NCBI GenBank assembly: GCA_027924645.1
Contig: BSBN01000445.1
Coordinates: forward strand, 6,741,001-6,805,000
Origin: Cunninghamia lanceolata
Taxonomy: Eukaryota; Streptophyta; Pinopsida; Cupressales; Cupressaceae
Reading direction: 5' to 3'
Length of the DNA stretch: 64,000 nt
The position numbers were made by a program, and so were the translations under genes. The notes beneath the pieces are model-generated. The model was not told the origin of the DNA. It worked only from the letters and a program-made list of their open reading frames with translations, and did no database searches. Positions 12,943 through 24,087 of this stretch are shown here, piece after piece; within the stretch, counting starts at the first letter, position 1, and the number at the start of each line of letters is the position of its first letter.

Positions 12943-13354
12943 AATACAATCCATTAAATCATCAAATGGTAATTACAAAACTATGAGCTAAAATTGCCCA
13001 AAAGTGGCACCCAAATCCTTAGGGCTCTATTATCTACAATTAAATATGCCTTATGATTTTTCATAACATGCATCAACATGTGTAACACTCCCTTACAGCT
13101 CTTTTTTGTGTCGAACATGTTTTTATATTTTCCAATACGAGAGGCCCAACTTCTAGAGGCCATAACTTTTGATCCAGGAGGCTAATTGGGCCCTTTTTTA
13201 AATGTAAGAGCTCAAAGAGATCTACGAACAACCTAGAATTTTTATTTTGGCCAAAAACCTAACCTATAGCCTAGAAATTGAGTTTTTCTATTTTTATAAC
13301 AAAAAAATCACACTTTTTGTAATTGCAAGGTTGAGACACCTTTCCTAACAATTA
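12943..13354. other. Unassigned spacer
   Basis: No gene seen. It could include the lost 5' part of the A LTR (a TGTAACACTCCC string begins at 13,081), but it does not resemble the start of A's 3' LTR at 16,326. Confidence 0.3.
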
Positions 13355-14589
13355 TATAGCATGTTGTTTATGGTGTTTAAGTAGATGCCTTGTGATTTGG
13401 ATCTTTGTGGATGTTTCATTCTTGTGAGGTATTGTAGTCGATCCTCTATTTGGCTTGTCGATCAAATGTTGACATTGCTTGGCATGTTGGCCATGTGTTG
13501 ATGTTGGCTTGGCTTTTTTAGTTGCTCTTTCTTATTGAGAGAGGTGTGTCCTTGTTCTTCACCTCCTCTCTTATACCTTTGTGCTTACACTTAGCTTGCT
13601 TGTTCATCTCTATCCTTGTTGGAGAGTACTTTCAACACACGTGTGCATTGTTGAACTTGTGTGGCCTTTGGGCTCTTGTTTTGTCTTTTGAGTGTTTACA
13701 AGGAGTTCTTGAGTGTTTCTAGTTTTTGTAGTGTCTTTGTGGAGGTGTGTGTGTTTTTCCTAAGTTCATGCCTTTGAGAAATTTTTAGGCACTATTTAGG
13801 GACTACAGCACCCAGGAAGGACTCTAGTGCCTAGGAAGGATAGTAGCACCAAAGAAGGACACCAACACCTAGATGGGACACTAGAGAAAAGTGTTATAGT
13901 CCTAGAAAAGTGCTAGAGTCCTAGATTTGCATTGTAGTCCTACCCCATGCTGTAGTCCTTGATCCTTTAGACAACGAGCACTTCTACACATTTTTTGGAG
14001 AAAAATTCTCTATGAAAGATGTCTCCCTTGGTCCTTGAAGTCTTTCCACGTGTTCATCTTGACTGGACATGATGTATTTTGGGAGTTATGACTAATTTTC
14101 TCTTGGGAAGCATGCTTCGTGTAGTGTTGATTGGATATCATTATTTTTGGTGAAGATTGTGATTCCCCTAGTGGATTCCCTTCTTGGTTAGATTGTTCCT
14201 TGTGCTTGGAGGTTGTGTTGTGTCATTATGGCATGGATTTGAGGTGGTTACCGCCTTCATTCTATTTCATGTGCTTGTGAGGGTGCGAGATTATGGATTG
14301 GCATTCAACCTTCATTGTGGAGTGATCTCCATTCTCTCATAGGATTATCATGGTGGCTTTGTCACACTATCGGTTAGTCTTCCACTCGTGTCTTGTTGGT
14401 GTGTTTGGACCTTGATTGGTCACTATGGTTGTTTCACATCATGTTCTGGAGTGTCATCATGGGATGCTACAATGATCCTAGTGTGTGATTGTGTAATTAG
14501 GACATGTGCATGTCACAATTATATTGCAAAAAAACTATTTCACCTATTTTTTCCTATTAATGTCCTGGTGTAAAAGATGAGGCATTACA
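13355..14589 (+). repeat. A 5' LTR, truncated
   Basis: Colinear with 42,337-43,573 with many substitutions. It ends GAGGCATTACA, followed two bases later by a primer binding site. The 5' two thirds of the LTR expected from the 3' copy are absent. Confidence 0.8.
13801..13885 (+). repeat. 19-bp minisatellite in A 5' LTR
   Basis: Four full 19-bp units start at 13,801, 13,820, 13,839 and 13,858, followed by a partial unit. They have the form gac(t/a)-n-agcacc(c/t)aggaag. The homologous array in the 3' LTR starts at 42,781 and has five full units. Confidence 0.8.
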
Positions 14590-14591
14590 TA

Positions 14592-14603
14592 TGGTATCAG
14601 AGC
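14592..14603 (+). other. Primer binding site of A (tRNA-iMet)
   Basis: TGGTATCAGAGC is the exact complement of the plant initiator-Met tRNA 3' end. It starts two bases after the LTR terminus at 14,589. Confidence 0.9.
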
Positions 14604-14743
14604 CCATGTTGTAGCATTAGCTCTAGGTTGTTTGTGGTTAATGGTGCTTTGTGTGTGTGGTGTGTTTGGATTTATGTGTGTCTATGTTATGATGTGATTT
14701 CCTTTTATGTTGAGCTAACTTGTGTGATTTGTCTGTATAGGAG

Positions 14744-15990
14744 GATCCCTCCTAAGATCTATCACACTTGTTGAGGTGGTTTGGATAACCTAGATGAAGA
14801 ATCTCCATAGATATAAAGTGATCAATCTCCTCTATTGAGGTGAGCACAACCTAATGAGGAGGTTGGATTTCCTAAGATAATAGGGTTGTTGAGAGAGTTG
14901 TTGACCAAAATTCCCCCTAGGAAGGAGGATGCATGGGTAGAGGTTTCTCAACGTTCTCAGGGGCATGGAGAGAGTTAGTTTCAAGAGAGAGAATGTTCTA
15001 GGAGCCCACACTAGTTTATGGAGAGGGAGTAGCCGAGCTAGGAAGGGCATTGAAATGAGGATAGGAAGCTTGATAATGGAGGTATTGTTATGATAAGACA
15101 AATGAGAGATATTCTTTGCCTTCACCCACCAACTTTTGAGGGTTCACTTGAGGTAACTAAGGTAAAGGCTTGTTTGTTAGCTTTGGGTTGATGCTTTGAC
15201 CTTTAGCCTTTTGAGAGCAACATGAAGGCATGCTTTGTGATTATCTAGCTTTGAGGCTATGCTTCTACTTGGTGGGAGGAAGAGGAGTAAAAATAAAATC
15301 TTGACATCTCCGCCATCTCTTAGGAAACCTTCAAAGAGAGGGTTCATGCTTGTTACTTTTCTGAGAACTTTAGGTAGTGCTATTATGATGAGTTCCATGA
15401 TCTCCAATAACTTGGATTGATGATCTGGCTCAACATGAGAACCATTTCTTTGACCTGTAGTAGTATGTAGGTATCATTTAAGATGATAAGATGCTTGTGC
15501 ATAAGTTTGTGAGAGGTTTGAATGCTCGCATTGTTGGAGTAGTGTGTATAACTAGACCCTCAACCTTAGAGATTGCTATTGAGTTAGCTAAACTTGCAGA
15601 GGAAGATTTGGTAAAGAGATTTAGAGGGTAGACGGGAGTGTAGGCTTGTGATCTTTCTCAGTCAAACTTGAGGGTTCAAGATTATAATCCCCCACCTAAG
15701 AGTAGTTCTTGGACATCCTCCATCCCTCCTACTACACCTCAATAATAGTCAAGATAGGGTTCCAAGAAGAACTAGCATAGGGGTCATCAGAGAGAGTTTC
15801 AGGAGCAATATTAGGTTGGGTCTATTTCACCACCCAAGTAGTAGGTTGGTGGAAGTTAGGATAGCTTTGTCTTATCAAGTTTTCAACACTCTAGTAGGAC
15901 TCAACCTACTTAGTTTCATCTGAAATAGTATTTCTTTTGAGTGTGGTGTGGTGGGCCATTTTGTAAGAGATTATCCATTTGGGCACAGTA
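14744..15990 (+). pseudogene. A gag, degenerate
   Basis: Translation in shifting frames gives recognisable Ty3/gypsy capsid pieces: a PPTFEGS-type motif near 15,128-15,150 and a TWWEEE-type motif near 15,269. A nucleocapsid knuckle remnant lies near 15,935-15,980 (FECGVVGHFVRDYP) with two of its Cys positions changed. A protease-like tail follows to about 16,130. The presumptive start codon after the GGAGG near 14,741 is ATC, not ATG. Stops and frameshifts are frequent, so no product is expected. Pol should follow but is missing. Confidence 0.7.
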
Positions 15991-16312
15991 TAAATGGGTG
16001 GATAAAGTGTTGTTGTGTCAGAGCTGATGGTAGGTGATGTTGGTAGATCTCACCGAGTGTATACTATGGTAGATCGTTAGGCTGACATTCAAACTTTGAT
16101 TGTTGAGTCTGTAGCTATGGATGGGAGGCCATCCTCAAGTTTGCATCCCATCTATAGTTTTCTTTGTTGAAGGTAGGGTCTTTTGAGTCAAGGCATGGAC
16201 CTAGTAAAGGTGCAATGGAGTAGATTTCTTGTGTTTTTCTTTCGTGATAAAGTTGTAGGTTGTGGGTACTAATCCTTTTCTTATTGTAGGCTTCTAAGAG
16301 TAAGCCTATCCC

Positions 16313-16325
16313 TAGTGGGGAATGA
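16313..16325 (+). other. Polypurine tract of A
   Basis: TAGTGGGGAATGA directly precedes the 3' LTR start TGTAATATCC. Confidence 0.7.
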
Positions 16326-17686
16326 TGTAATATCCACATGCATTTTTTCCTTTCTCTTCATCTCTTTTGGTGTATCAACATTTATGATATTTTATTGTGA
16401 TATTATGTATTGTAGTTTGGTGATCTCTAGTTGATACCAATACTTGGTGTGGATTCTTGATGTATGTATTTGGATCTATGGGATATATGGGTGTGTATGT
16501 GTGTGTTTATATTATTGGAGTTTTAGCTTCTCTATATTTATTTAAATAATATGTTGGGCGAGTAGATTTGATTTCCTTCAATATTATTGTTTTAAATGAT
16601 TAATTGCATCTCGATCATATTGATAGAATATGTGATTTAATTCAAATGTACATACTAGATGGTTAATATTTAATTGTGTAATTTCTATCATTCACTTGGG
16701 CTATTATCACATATTGGATAGATGCGCGTAATGTTAGATTGAGTTTACATGAAATTACAGTATATTAACCAATGGTTGGTATGTGGAGAATGTCAACATG
16801 AATATCACTTAGACACCGAGCATCTTAGTTGTTTCCCTAATGTCAAAACCTGTGAAAACCTCATCTGAATCGATTGCAATTCTGAATCCCCCTCATGATA
16901 GACTAGAAAAATATCTTCTTGGGCATATTTAATTACTGCTTGTGTGATTTTGCATGTGTTTGGTATGTGCGAAATGATTTATTATGCCTTTGGGAATCAT
17001 TGATTTATGCTATTTATTCCTAGTTTAGTGGAAATCATTTAAATGATTTATATTCTATTTTAGAAAATATTTAATTGCAAAGGCATTTTATTTAGTTGCT
17101 TGGTGCTTGAAATAGATTAAATTCTATTATTGGAAATATTATATTTTGGGTTATTAGTTTTAAGTGAAATCAGCCTTGAGAAGTTAAGCATAGTTTTAGC
17201 CTAATCCTAATTAGTGTCCTATAAGGAAAAAAGGCTTTGTTTTATTTCATTATGCAATGTTTGAATTTTGAAGAGCAAAATAGGGAAGAAAAGCTAATTT
17301 TCAAACCCTCCTTGAAGAATTTGACTTCTGCTTGCTTGGAAATGTTTGGATTGAATTGCTATTGGAAGAAGAATCATTTAGAAAGGGAATTGGAATTCAT
17401 TGAGGTAATTTTATTTATGTTTTAATTTGAATTTGAATTTTTATTTGAAATTTTGAGTTGTAGAAATCTTAGTTTTACTAAAAATAAATTTTTCTACAAA
17501 ATTCATGCCAAAATTTTTCAAAAATGCATTTTGAGTTTATAAGTGCGTTGTTGCGTAGAATTGGCATAAGAGGGTATGTTTGTATTTTCAAATTTATATT
17601 TCTTGAAAAACATGAAAAATATGTGAATTTCCTATTTTACCCTACTAGATTTTGTTGAAAAATTAATGTGATGTGAAAAGTATGCT
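16326..17686 (+). repeat. A 3' LTR, first part
   Basis: It begins TGTAATATCC after the polypurine tract and runs to the B insertion site. Its last five bases, ATGCT (17,682-17,686), are one copy of the B target duplication. The sequence is AT-rich with no coding signal. Confidence 0.75.
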
Positions 17687-17983
17687 TGTTATGATATTTC
17701 TTGGAAATAAATGCAAAAATTAGTAAAATAATAGACCACTTCAAGGGGGTGACCTCCAATAATTAGAAAATAATATGGGAATTCAATATTAGAAGATATG
17801 ATGGTTTGGGAGAGTCTCTCTCTTCCTTATTTATATGCATAACTATGTAGAAACACACCCCTTCGTCGTAACTAAGTTATCTTAAGGAATAAATAAGAAT
17901 AATAAATGAATCTATTAAGGTTAAGAATGCCACAAGTTCTTATCCATTTTTAATTAGGAATATAGCATACTAGGATTATAACA
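17687..17983 (-). repeat. B 3' LTR
   Basis: It runs TGTTATGATATTTC to GGATTATAACA. It pairs with 40,518-40,810 and is flanked on the left by the target duplication ATGCT. Confidence 0.9.
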
Positions 17984-17997
17984 TTCCCATCCCCTTC
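17984..17997 (-). other. Polypurine tract of B
   Basis: On the minus strand GAAGGGGATGGGAA abuts the 3' LTR terminus. Confidence 0.8.
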
Positions 17998-17999
17998 AA

Positions 18000-18460
18000 A
18001 GAAGTGTTGCCCTCAATGCTTAGCAACTCTATAATCTTTTCTATGAATTGTTCATCATTCCATGTTTTACTATAGATGAAGATGTCCTAAAACAATACCA
18101 ACACCAATTTTTGAAGAAATGGGTGGAACATTGAATTTATGACATAAATAATAATTCATAATGACCCTCACATGTTCTAAATGTATTTTTATTTATATCC
18201 TCTTCCTTTAGTTGAATTTGATATGATAATATAAATGTAGATCTAAATTAGTAAAGAAAACTGCAATATTAGAATCATCTATTCATCAATACTAGAAATA
18301 TGAAACTTATCTTTAAGAGTGATCTTCTTGAGCTCCATGAAATTTTGGCACATTATCCATGACTCATCCTTCTTGTTAACCATAATCATTGGGGAAGAAT
18401 AGGCACTTTTATTGGGATGAATAATCCTTTTGGTATCAATTCAATGGCTTGATCATGCAT
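18000..18460 (-). pseudogene. B reverse transcriptase remnant
   Basis: Read on the minus strand from about 18,455, the translation shows the Ty3/gypsy RT N-terminal signature: a SAYSSPMIMVNKKD segment, a W-x-MC-x-x-F segment, then a KDKFHISSIDE segment. Downstream pieces resemble the EGHYE region and the IYSK region after the catalytic site. Several stops and a deletion remove most of the palm, including the region of the catalytic YxDD. It is non-functional. It runs almost directly into the polypurine tract, so RNase H and integrase were lost by deletion. Confidence 0.7.
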
Positions 18461-18689
18461 GGTGTTTGATTGGAGGTTGACCCATGGGTTCTTGAAAAAC
18501 ATGTTGATGGTGTTGAATGATCTCTTGAAGTTTTGGTAGATCTTGAGTTTTCATGTCTTGTGATTATATAAAATGTAGCCCTTGTGTTGTAAGAACCTTT
18601 CTTAGGCAATTTATCCATCCTATGGGAGCTAATAATTTATCTTAGTGGTGATTGTATCCATACAAGTTTATAGTTTTCCCCATGTGTAC

Positions 18690-18965
18690 TAAAAGCCATG
18701 TATAAGACTTGAAAATTGAAAGACACTATTCCTAACTATTTAAGCCATTGCACGCCCAAAACTACATCTACTCCCCCAATTGGGATAGCAAACATTTCTA
18801 AATCTAGTTAATAATTTACTATTGAGAGTTTTATATGATGGCATTTACCACTACAAGAGAGTTGTTTCCCATTAGCTATCATGACTTGGAAATTAGAGAT
18901 TAGATAAACAAAACAATTGAGCTCACTAGCAATTCTTTTATCAATAAAGTTGTGTACTATATGTA
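18690..18965 (-). pseudogene. B aspartic protease remnant
   Basis: On the minus strand the translation gives VDTYSTHNFIDKRIA, corresponding to the D(S/T)G active-site loop with Gly replaced by Tyr. It is followed by a VMIANG segment and the hallmark IPIGGVDVVLGVQWL of plant gypsy proteases. At least two in-frame stops are present. Its position between the zinc knuckle and the RT remnant is the expected order. Confidence 0.75.
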
Positions 18966-18985
18966 TCAACCAACACTCTCACCTT

Positions 18986-19703
18986 TCATTTTTTGATATA
19001 CCTAATTACTTTTAGTGTTTGTTGTGTACTTGTTCCCTTGAATGCATGTAAAGAGATAGTAGTGCATTCTACTTCCTTAGAATTCTCATGCTCAAGTTCC
19101 ACATTTGAATTTTTTGTAGCTACTTCTCTCTCTTGTTCAACCTCATTCTTGACATTCATTAGTGTTTTCTCACTATTAGTACACTTATGACTCCTAGGCC
19201 ATTTGCTATCACCATTCGAATAAGAGGTAGAGAGCTTACTAATTTGTCTTGGGCTAAAGAAGTTGTCTCCATTTCTTTCAATAGAATTATTTTTGTCTTT
19301 TAATCCTATGGCTTTCCCTTGTGTGAAACTCTTGGTGGTGGAGTTTTGTTGCTCAAGTTCCACATTTGGTTCTTTTGTAGCTGCTTCTCTCTCTTCTTCT
19401 ACCTCATTCTTGATAATTGTTAGTATTTTAACATTTATGAGCATAGTTATGACCCCTAAACCATTTTCTATCACAATTTGAGCATATATCTTTTTCTCTT
19501 TTATTTTCTTCTTGTTGAGGAGAGTGCTTACTAATTTTTCTTAGGTTAAATAAGTTGTCCTCATTTCTATCAATAGGATTAGTCACAATTTTCTCTTCCA
19601 ATCCCATGGTTTGACCTTGCATTGGACTTTTGGTGGTGGAGTTATGTTTCTCAATATGCAATGCTTGTTGCCTAGCTTTCCTAGCTGTGCAAGGTTCCAA
19701 CAA
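18986..19703 (-). pseudogene. B gag C-terminal region with duplicated zinc-knuckle segment
   Basis: Two overlapping open stretches (19,703-19,428 and 19,474-18,986) encode two copies of one linker-plus-knuckle unit. Each has an NSTTKS segment, a (M/I)GL(E/K)(E/D)K segment, a (P)I(D/E)RN(E/G)DN segment and then a Cys/His motif (CSNCDRKWFRGHNYAHKC in the first; a decayed CDSKWPRSHKC in the second). The offset is about 261 bp at one end and 298 bp at the other. Normal members have one knuckle, so this is an internal tandem duplication that came before or accompanied decay. Confidence 0.65.
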
Positions 19704-19944
19704 ACAAACATCACGCTAATTTGGTCATTAAGTCTCTTTATGTAGAGTTGTAGCCTCTGGTAAGTGTTGAAATACAATGGATCATTGAGGGGGGTGTGTT
19801 AGCACAGTAAAAAATTTGAAATTTTTACTATCTCCTTACCCCATCATAGTGGAATAAAACCTGAAGAATATCCCAAAAAGACCATAATAATAAAAATTTC
19901 TCACAAGGTGTATATGGAGGAGCAGCGCCCAATTTCATCAAAAT

Positions 19945-20810
19945 CAATCCATCGGCAAGAGGTTGTGTTGCTTACACCGATACATCGGCGTGAAAATAGA
20001 GATCGGGAGAATAATTATGGGAGTCACCGATAGAGTGAGTAATGCCGATGACATTACATCGGCAAGAAAGGCAAGTGGTCATGCCGATCAGTATGACAAA
20101 TATCTATCGGATGATCTTTTAGAAGTTGCCCCGACGGTATATGTCATACCGATGAAGCACTTTCGGCAAAAGTTGCACCGAACAGCATGCGGGGGTAACA
20201 AAACAAATAGCTATCGGTGAGAGGTAAGCTATCGGGATAAAAAACAAGTAAGCCTCCGATGATTAAGAGTCTTAGCGATAAGAAAGCCATCAGCGAGACT
20301 CATAGCGATACATCTCTATCGGGATAACTTGACATATCGGAACAAAAGAACCAGGTCTTGCCGATTCATAAGTCACGGCGATCAAAAGGTGTCGGTGACA
20401 CTTTGCCCGATGAAGGATTTGAAAAGGGGCATCGGGGAGATGATTTAGATCGGGATGTCTTGAGAAAGCTATCCCAATGGTGAATGTCATTCCGACAAAG
20501 ATAAAAGTTCATACATGAAGGTAACTATCGGAGAGAAAATAAAGATCGGGAGAACATAATTTTATTATCTCGATAGTCTCAATCTTCCCGATAAGCAAAT
20601 CATATCGGTGGGACTCGCTATATCACAGAGAGATCTAAAACCCTTGGCGATGAAGGAAGTCATGCCGATGGTCTCGCGTCGGGAATACAATTGAGGGGTC
20701 ACGCCGATTGACTGTTCGCGCCATAAAAAAATGATGAGGTCGCCCAGACATTTCAAAATCACGCCGATAAAGAAGAGTTATGGCGATGTGACACTTCACA
20801 GCGATGAACA
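19945..20810 (+). promoter_or_regulatory. ATCGG/CCGAT motif cluster in D LTR
   Basis: About 26 copies of ATCGG or CCGAT in both orientations, plus several GCGAT copies, occur in roughly 850 bp of otherwise AT-rich DNA. Spacing is irregular, at about 20-50 bp. The same tract is at 32,042-32,907 in the right LTR. It lies upstream of the LTR frame, as a binding-site array for its promoter would. The function is inferred only from position and density. Incidental short frames cross it. Confidence 0.55.
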
Positions 20811-21006
20811 TTGAATTGATCAGATAATTAATGAAAACGGCTACGAAATTCATACAATCATTATAATTGCAAAAAACCGTCCGAGAGCAAAATACAGAGG
20901 AATTCTCAGGGCAAAAGCAAAGGCTTCCAATTCCAGCCATCGAACGACAGGTACACACACAAACCACTATATTGCCTATATTTGAATTTCCTGCCGAATT
21001 TTTAAA

Positions 21007-23997
21007 ATGGAAACTCCAGGAAAGGGAAAAGGAAGAAAGTCACAAGGGGAAACCAGTAGGCCAAAAAAGCAAAAAACTGATCAAACCCCTGAAGAGAAAG
21101 TGAAGGATAGAAAACTAAATCAGGACCTGATTGATCAGTTGCCTGGGTCAACTCCCAAGGCCAGGAGGTCTGCCCAACTCAGGGCAGAAGTAGAAAAATT
21201 GGAAGACAAACATAAGCGCCTGGGAGATATTTGGACCCCAATTAGGGGATACGAACTCTTTAGATTCCACTACAATAGAAGATTTAGAAATGCTCCTGTG
21301 TCAAACCCATGGCACATGAATTTAGGCAAACTGGTCGTACCTAACGTATTCTTGAATGTGGAACTCCTTCAACTCCTAGCCAGGCATTACAATTCAGGCT
21401 TGAAAGCTATCTGCAACCCTCAAGGAGAACCAATTGTACACCTGTCAAAAAATGCTATTTGTGAGGTGTATGATTTGGATGATTTGTGCACTGTTCCTAT
21501 TGTTTATGAAGATTTGGATAAAGAATATTGGAGAATGGATACAACCTATAATGGATGGAGGTTACCCATTCATAGGCCCAGGATTGAAGGAGAAGTGATA
21601 CCCTTGACTGAGAATGATGGCCCTCCCTTTCATGTAGCCATTTTTGAACCATACATTCAATATACTTACTATTCTGTAGGCCAAGTCCTTGGCTCAGAGG
21701 TCCCTGAGTTCATGACTATTCCTCTAATGGTCATAGCCTCTGATATTCAATGTCACAATGCCAGACAGTTTGATTATGCCTCCTATGTTGCTACTAGAAT
21801 AGACTCTGGTCTATCTGCAATAAAAAACAATGCTCCAGCATGCTCTTTTGAGCATTACTCGATGCTCATGCATATGGTGTTATACTATGGCCAGGAAGTA
21901 GGATTGTGGCCAAATGAGTTCCAAGTTGTTGCTGCGGATAAGAAAGGGGAAAAGATACCTGTACAAATGTGGACCAGAATCTGGGATAGCAGGTATGCTA
22001 ACTCCAGCTATGCTCAATTTGAAGAGCATTGTGTTAAAGTGCTATACAGGTATTTCAACCACCCCTGTGAATATTCAATTTCAAATGAAATAAAAAGATT
22101 CCTCAGACCAAAAGATTTTGGTGGCCCCCCTACTGTCACTCATAATTGGGGAGATTGGTATTGTTTTGAGGATGCTACTATGATCAGAGTTTATGGTTTT
22201 GAGGATGCTCCATTTATATTGCCTAAAACTGTCCCTGATAGAATTGCATATTTGGAAATAATTAGGCAAATGCATTGTTCAAATGTCATGCATCTAAGTT
22301 CGCATGATAAACAATCATTCATGCCCAGTACTTTGTGTTTTGGAGATTTTACTGTGGTTTCAAAAGAAGGATACAATCTTATTTTGGATAAACTAATGCA
22401 TTATAACATGGTGACTGCTGAGGTGAGGAAAGGGTTTGACCCTAAAGGTTTCATTGACTATGCAAGAAGAAAACAAAATCTCAGTGGATACATGCACATA
22501 CATTATCCACATGATGATGTCATTAGAAATTTGGAAGAGGCTGAAGTCGACTTGGTGGTAGAGAAATATAACAGAGATTTAAATGAAAAGAAAAAGCAGT
22601 TGGCAGGAGTTGAAGTGGTATCCTCTGAAGAGGAAGAATTGACTGAACAAGAACAGCCACAAGATAAAACAATAGAAATGTCTAAAAGAAAAATGCAACA
22701 ATATCAGCCTCCAGTTGTGATACATGATGAGGAGGGGTCTGCTGATGAAGATCCACGCCAAAAGGCTTATGATTCTTTTGTTTCAGATGATACATTCATT
22801 CAGTCTAAGGAATTTAAATCATTCCTGTATAAATACAAGGGAAAAGAAATTAGAGAGTCAGTAGATAATGTTTCTGCTGACAATGAAAAACAGTTATTAG
22901 ATATGTTGAAGGAGACAGTGGATAAGGAAATGCAGGACATGACACCAAGCAGAGGCAGACAGCTGCTCAAGGATGCAGGGGTTATGATTTTTCCCGGTTT
23001 GGATTTAAATTCTGCTTTGGTTTTTGATAGCTTTTTGAATAATGCTAATGACAAGTATAAGCTTACTCCAGAAGGAGTTAATGAAGTATATATGGGAACT
23101 AGATACAATAATGATGAAAATTCTTTGATGATATGGGCATTGTATCCTCCCCATAAGAAGACGGCCATCATAGACACTGAGAAAACTTTTGGCCATGTTA
23201 TGACTTTCAGAGCGGGTGAAACTGACCCCATAATTACTGCAGACATTGGCATCAATGTTGCAAAGTTAAATAAAGCACAAGCTCAGATGTTAATCAAGGA
23301 AAGAGATGCTTATAAACTGAATTGTGAAAGATTAACAAAAGAGAATGACTACTTGAAGGACGCTGTTAAGAGCACTTTTGGCCAATCTACAAAAAGAATA
23401 ACTCAAGGTGAGAGCTCACAAAGTAGTCAAGTAATATCCCCTGATCAGGCCAAACAAATTCAAATAGATGCATTTGTTACAATACTGCAGAGCAGGTATG
23501 CAAACATGGTACGGTGGTTAAACCAGTTTTGGGATAACTACTCAGAAAATCATAAAGCAGTCAAAGAACATGAAAGGCTTGATAAGAGGATACAAGAAAA
23601 GGTGATTGAGTTGCAAAACAGAAGTGCCACTGATGGTACAGATATCTCTGATGCAAGAGCATTGCTCAAACGGCACCAGAATTATTATGATAAACTCAAA
23701 GCTGATGCTAAGGAAGGGACTGATGCCTCAGACGCAGGAGTGCCCAGGATATTTAAAGATAACGGAGAGGTAAAGAGCAAAGAAGAGTGGACCGTTGATT
23801 GTCAAGTTATATTGCACAAAGCCACAGGAGCTCTGAAAGATAAAGCCTCTGTGTCTACAGAAGTTTGCAAACAATTGGAGGAAATGGTCACCCTTGATAT
23901 AATCACCAGGAGTGCAGTTGAGCTTACTGATTCTCACCGTGACCAGGAGTATTTAGATCATCTGGTACAAGTCTATTTATGGCTAAATAGAGCCTAA
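21007..23997 (+). CDS. LTR-encoded 996-aa protein of unknown function (intact copy)
   Basis: A complete frame lies wholly inside the 5' LTR. I recognise no enzyme motif. The N-terminus (1-70) is basic (KKQK, KARR), possibly nuclear-targeting. Residues about 70-510 look globular, rich in aromatic residues and Trp, with landmarks such as GYELFRFHYNRRF (81-93) and WGDWYCFEDATMIRVYGFED (381-400). Residues about 535-580 are acidic (SSEEEE). A second ordered region spans about 595-750, and residues about 755-900 are Lys/Glu/Leu-rich and probably coiled coil. It is not gag: it lacks zinc knuckles, and gag is present separately. The copy in the other LTR differs by one residue before its end (Ser493 to Asn), then stops early. 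The ATG at 21,007 is the first in frame. Expression could use its own promoter or, if in U3, the 3' end of genomic RNA. Confidence 0.85.
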   Translation: METPGKGKGRKSQGETSRPKKQKTDQTPEEKVKDRKLNQDLIDQLPGSTPKARRSAQLRAEVEKLEDKHKRLGDIWTPIRGYELFRFHYNRRFRNAPVSNPWHMNLGKLVVPNVFLNVELLQLLARHYNSGLKAICNPQGEPIVHLSKNAICEVYDLDDLCTVPIVYEDLDKEYWRMDTTYNGWRLPIHRPRIEGEVIPLTENDGPPFHVAIFEPYIQYTYYSVGQVLGSEVPEFMTIPLMVIASDIQCHNARQFDYASYVATRIDSGLSAIKNNAPACSFEHYSMLMHMVLYYGQEVGLWPNEFQVVAADKKGEKIPVQMWTRIWDSRYANSSYAQFEEHCVKVLYRYFNHPCEYSISNEIKRFLRPKDFGGPPTVTHNWGDWYCFEDATMIRVYGFEDAPFILPKTVPDRIAYLEIIRQMHCSNVMHLSSHDKQSFMPSTLCFGDFTVVSKEGYNLILDKLMHYNMVTAEVRKGFDPKGFIDYARRKQNLSGYMHIHYPHDDVIRNLEEAEVDLVVEKYNRDLNEKKKQLAGVEVVSSEEEELTEQEQPQDKTIEMSKRKMQQYQPPVVIHDEEGSADEDPRQKAYDSFVSDDTFIQSKEFKSFLYKYKGKEIRESVDNVSADNEKQLLDMLKETVDKEMQDMTPSRGRQLLKDAGVMIFPGLDLNSALVFDSFLNNANDKYKLTPEGVNEVYMGTRYNNDENSLMIWALYPPHKKTAIIDTEKTFGHVMTFRAGETDPIITADIGINVAKLNKAQAQMLIKERDAYKLNCERLTKENDYLKDAVKSTFGQSTKRITQGESSQSSQVISPDQAKQIQIDAFVTILQSRYANMVRWLNQFWDNYSENHKAVKEHERLDKRIQEKVIELQNRSATDGTDISDARALLKRHQNYYDKLKADAKEGTDASDAGVPRIFKDNGEVKSKEEWTVDCQVILHKATGALKDKASVSTEVCKQLEEMVTLDIITRSAVELTDSHRDQEYLDHLVQVYLWLNRA

Positions 23998-24079
23998 TTA
24001 AGCTTATGTAATTATTGTTTATGTTGGTTAAAATCCCAAGAGACTTATTGAAGAGTTGTATCTCTTCATAAAAAATATC

Positions 24080-24087
24080 TATATAAG
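24080..24087 (+). promoter_or_regulatory. Candidate TATA box of D 5' LTR
   Basis: TATATAAG lies 83 bp after the stop of the LTR frame. It is the best TATA match I see in the LTR; upstream of the frame there are only weak AT-rich strings (for example near 20,970). If it is used, the genomic transcript starts near 24,115 and the LTR frame falls in U3. Confidence 0.5.

Noticed and set aside
13081..13092. TGTAACACTCCC as the start of the A 5' LTR
   Set aside because: The following 270 bp do not match the start of the A 3' LTR and no target duplication fits (ACATG versus AAAGG).
19963..20220. Short plus-strand frame (85 codons; 104 in the right LTR) across the CGAT motif cluster
   Set aside because: Start and stop differ between LTR copies, and changes are not silent-biased; it is explained by the motif-rich DNA.
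22800..23255. A 151-codon antisense frame inside the LTR-encoded gene (also at 34,897-35,352)
   Set aside because: It lies fully opposite the 996-codon frame, has no motif, and is identical in both LTRs only because the LTRs are. It is a shadow of the real frame.
21007..23997. Homology between the D LTR protein and the unknown E1/E2 domain
   Set aside because: Both have a globular part followed by acidic and coiled-coil parts, but I could not line up conserved residues by eye. Profile comparison would be needed.
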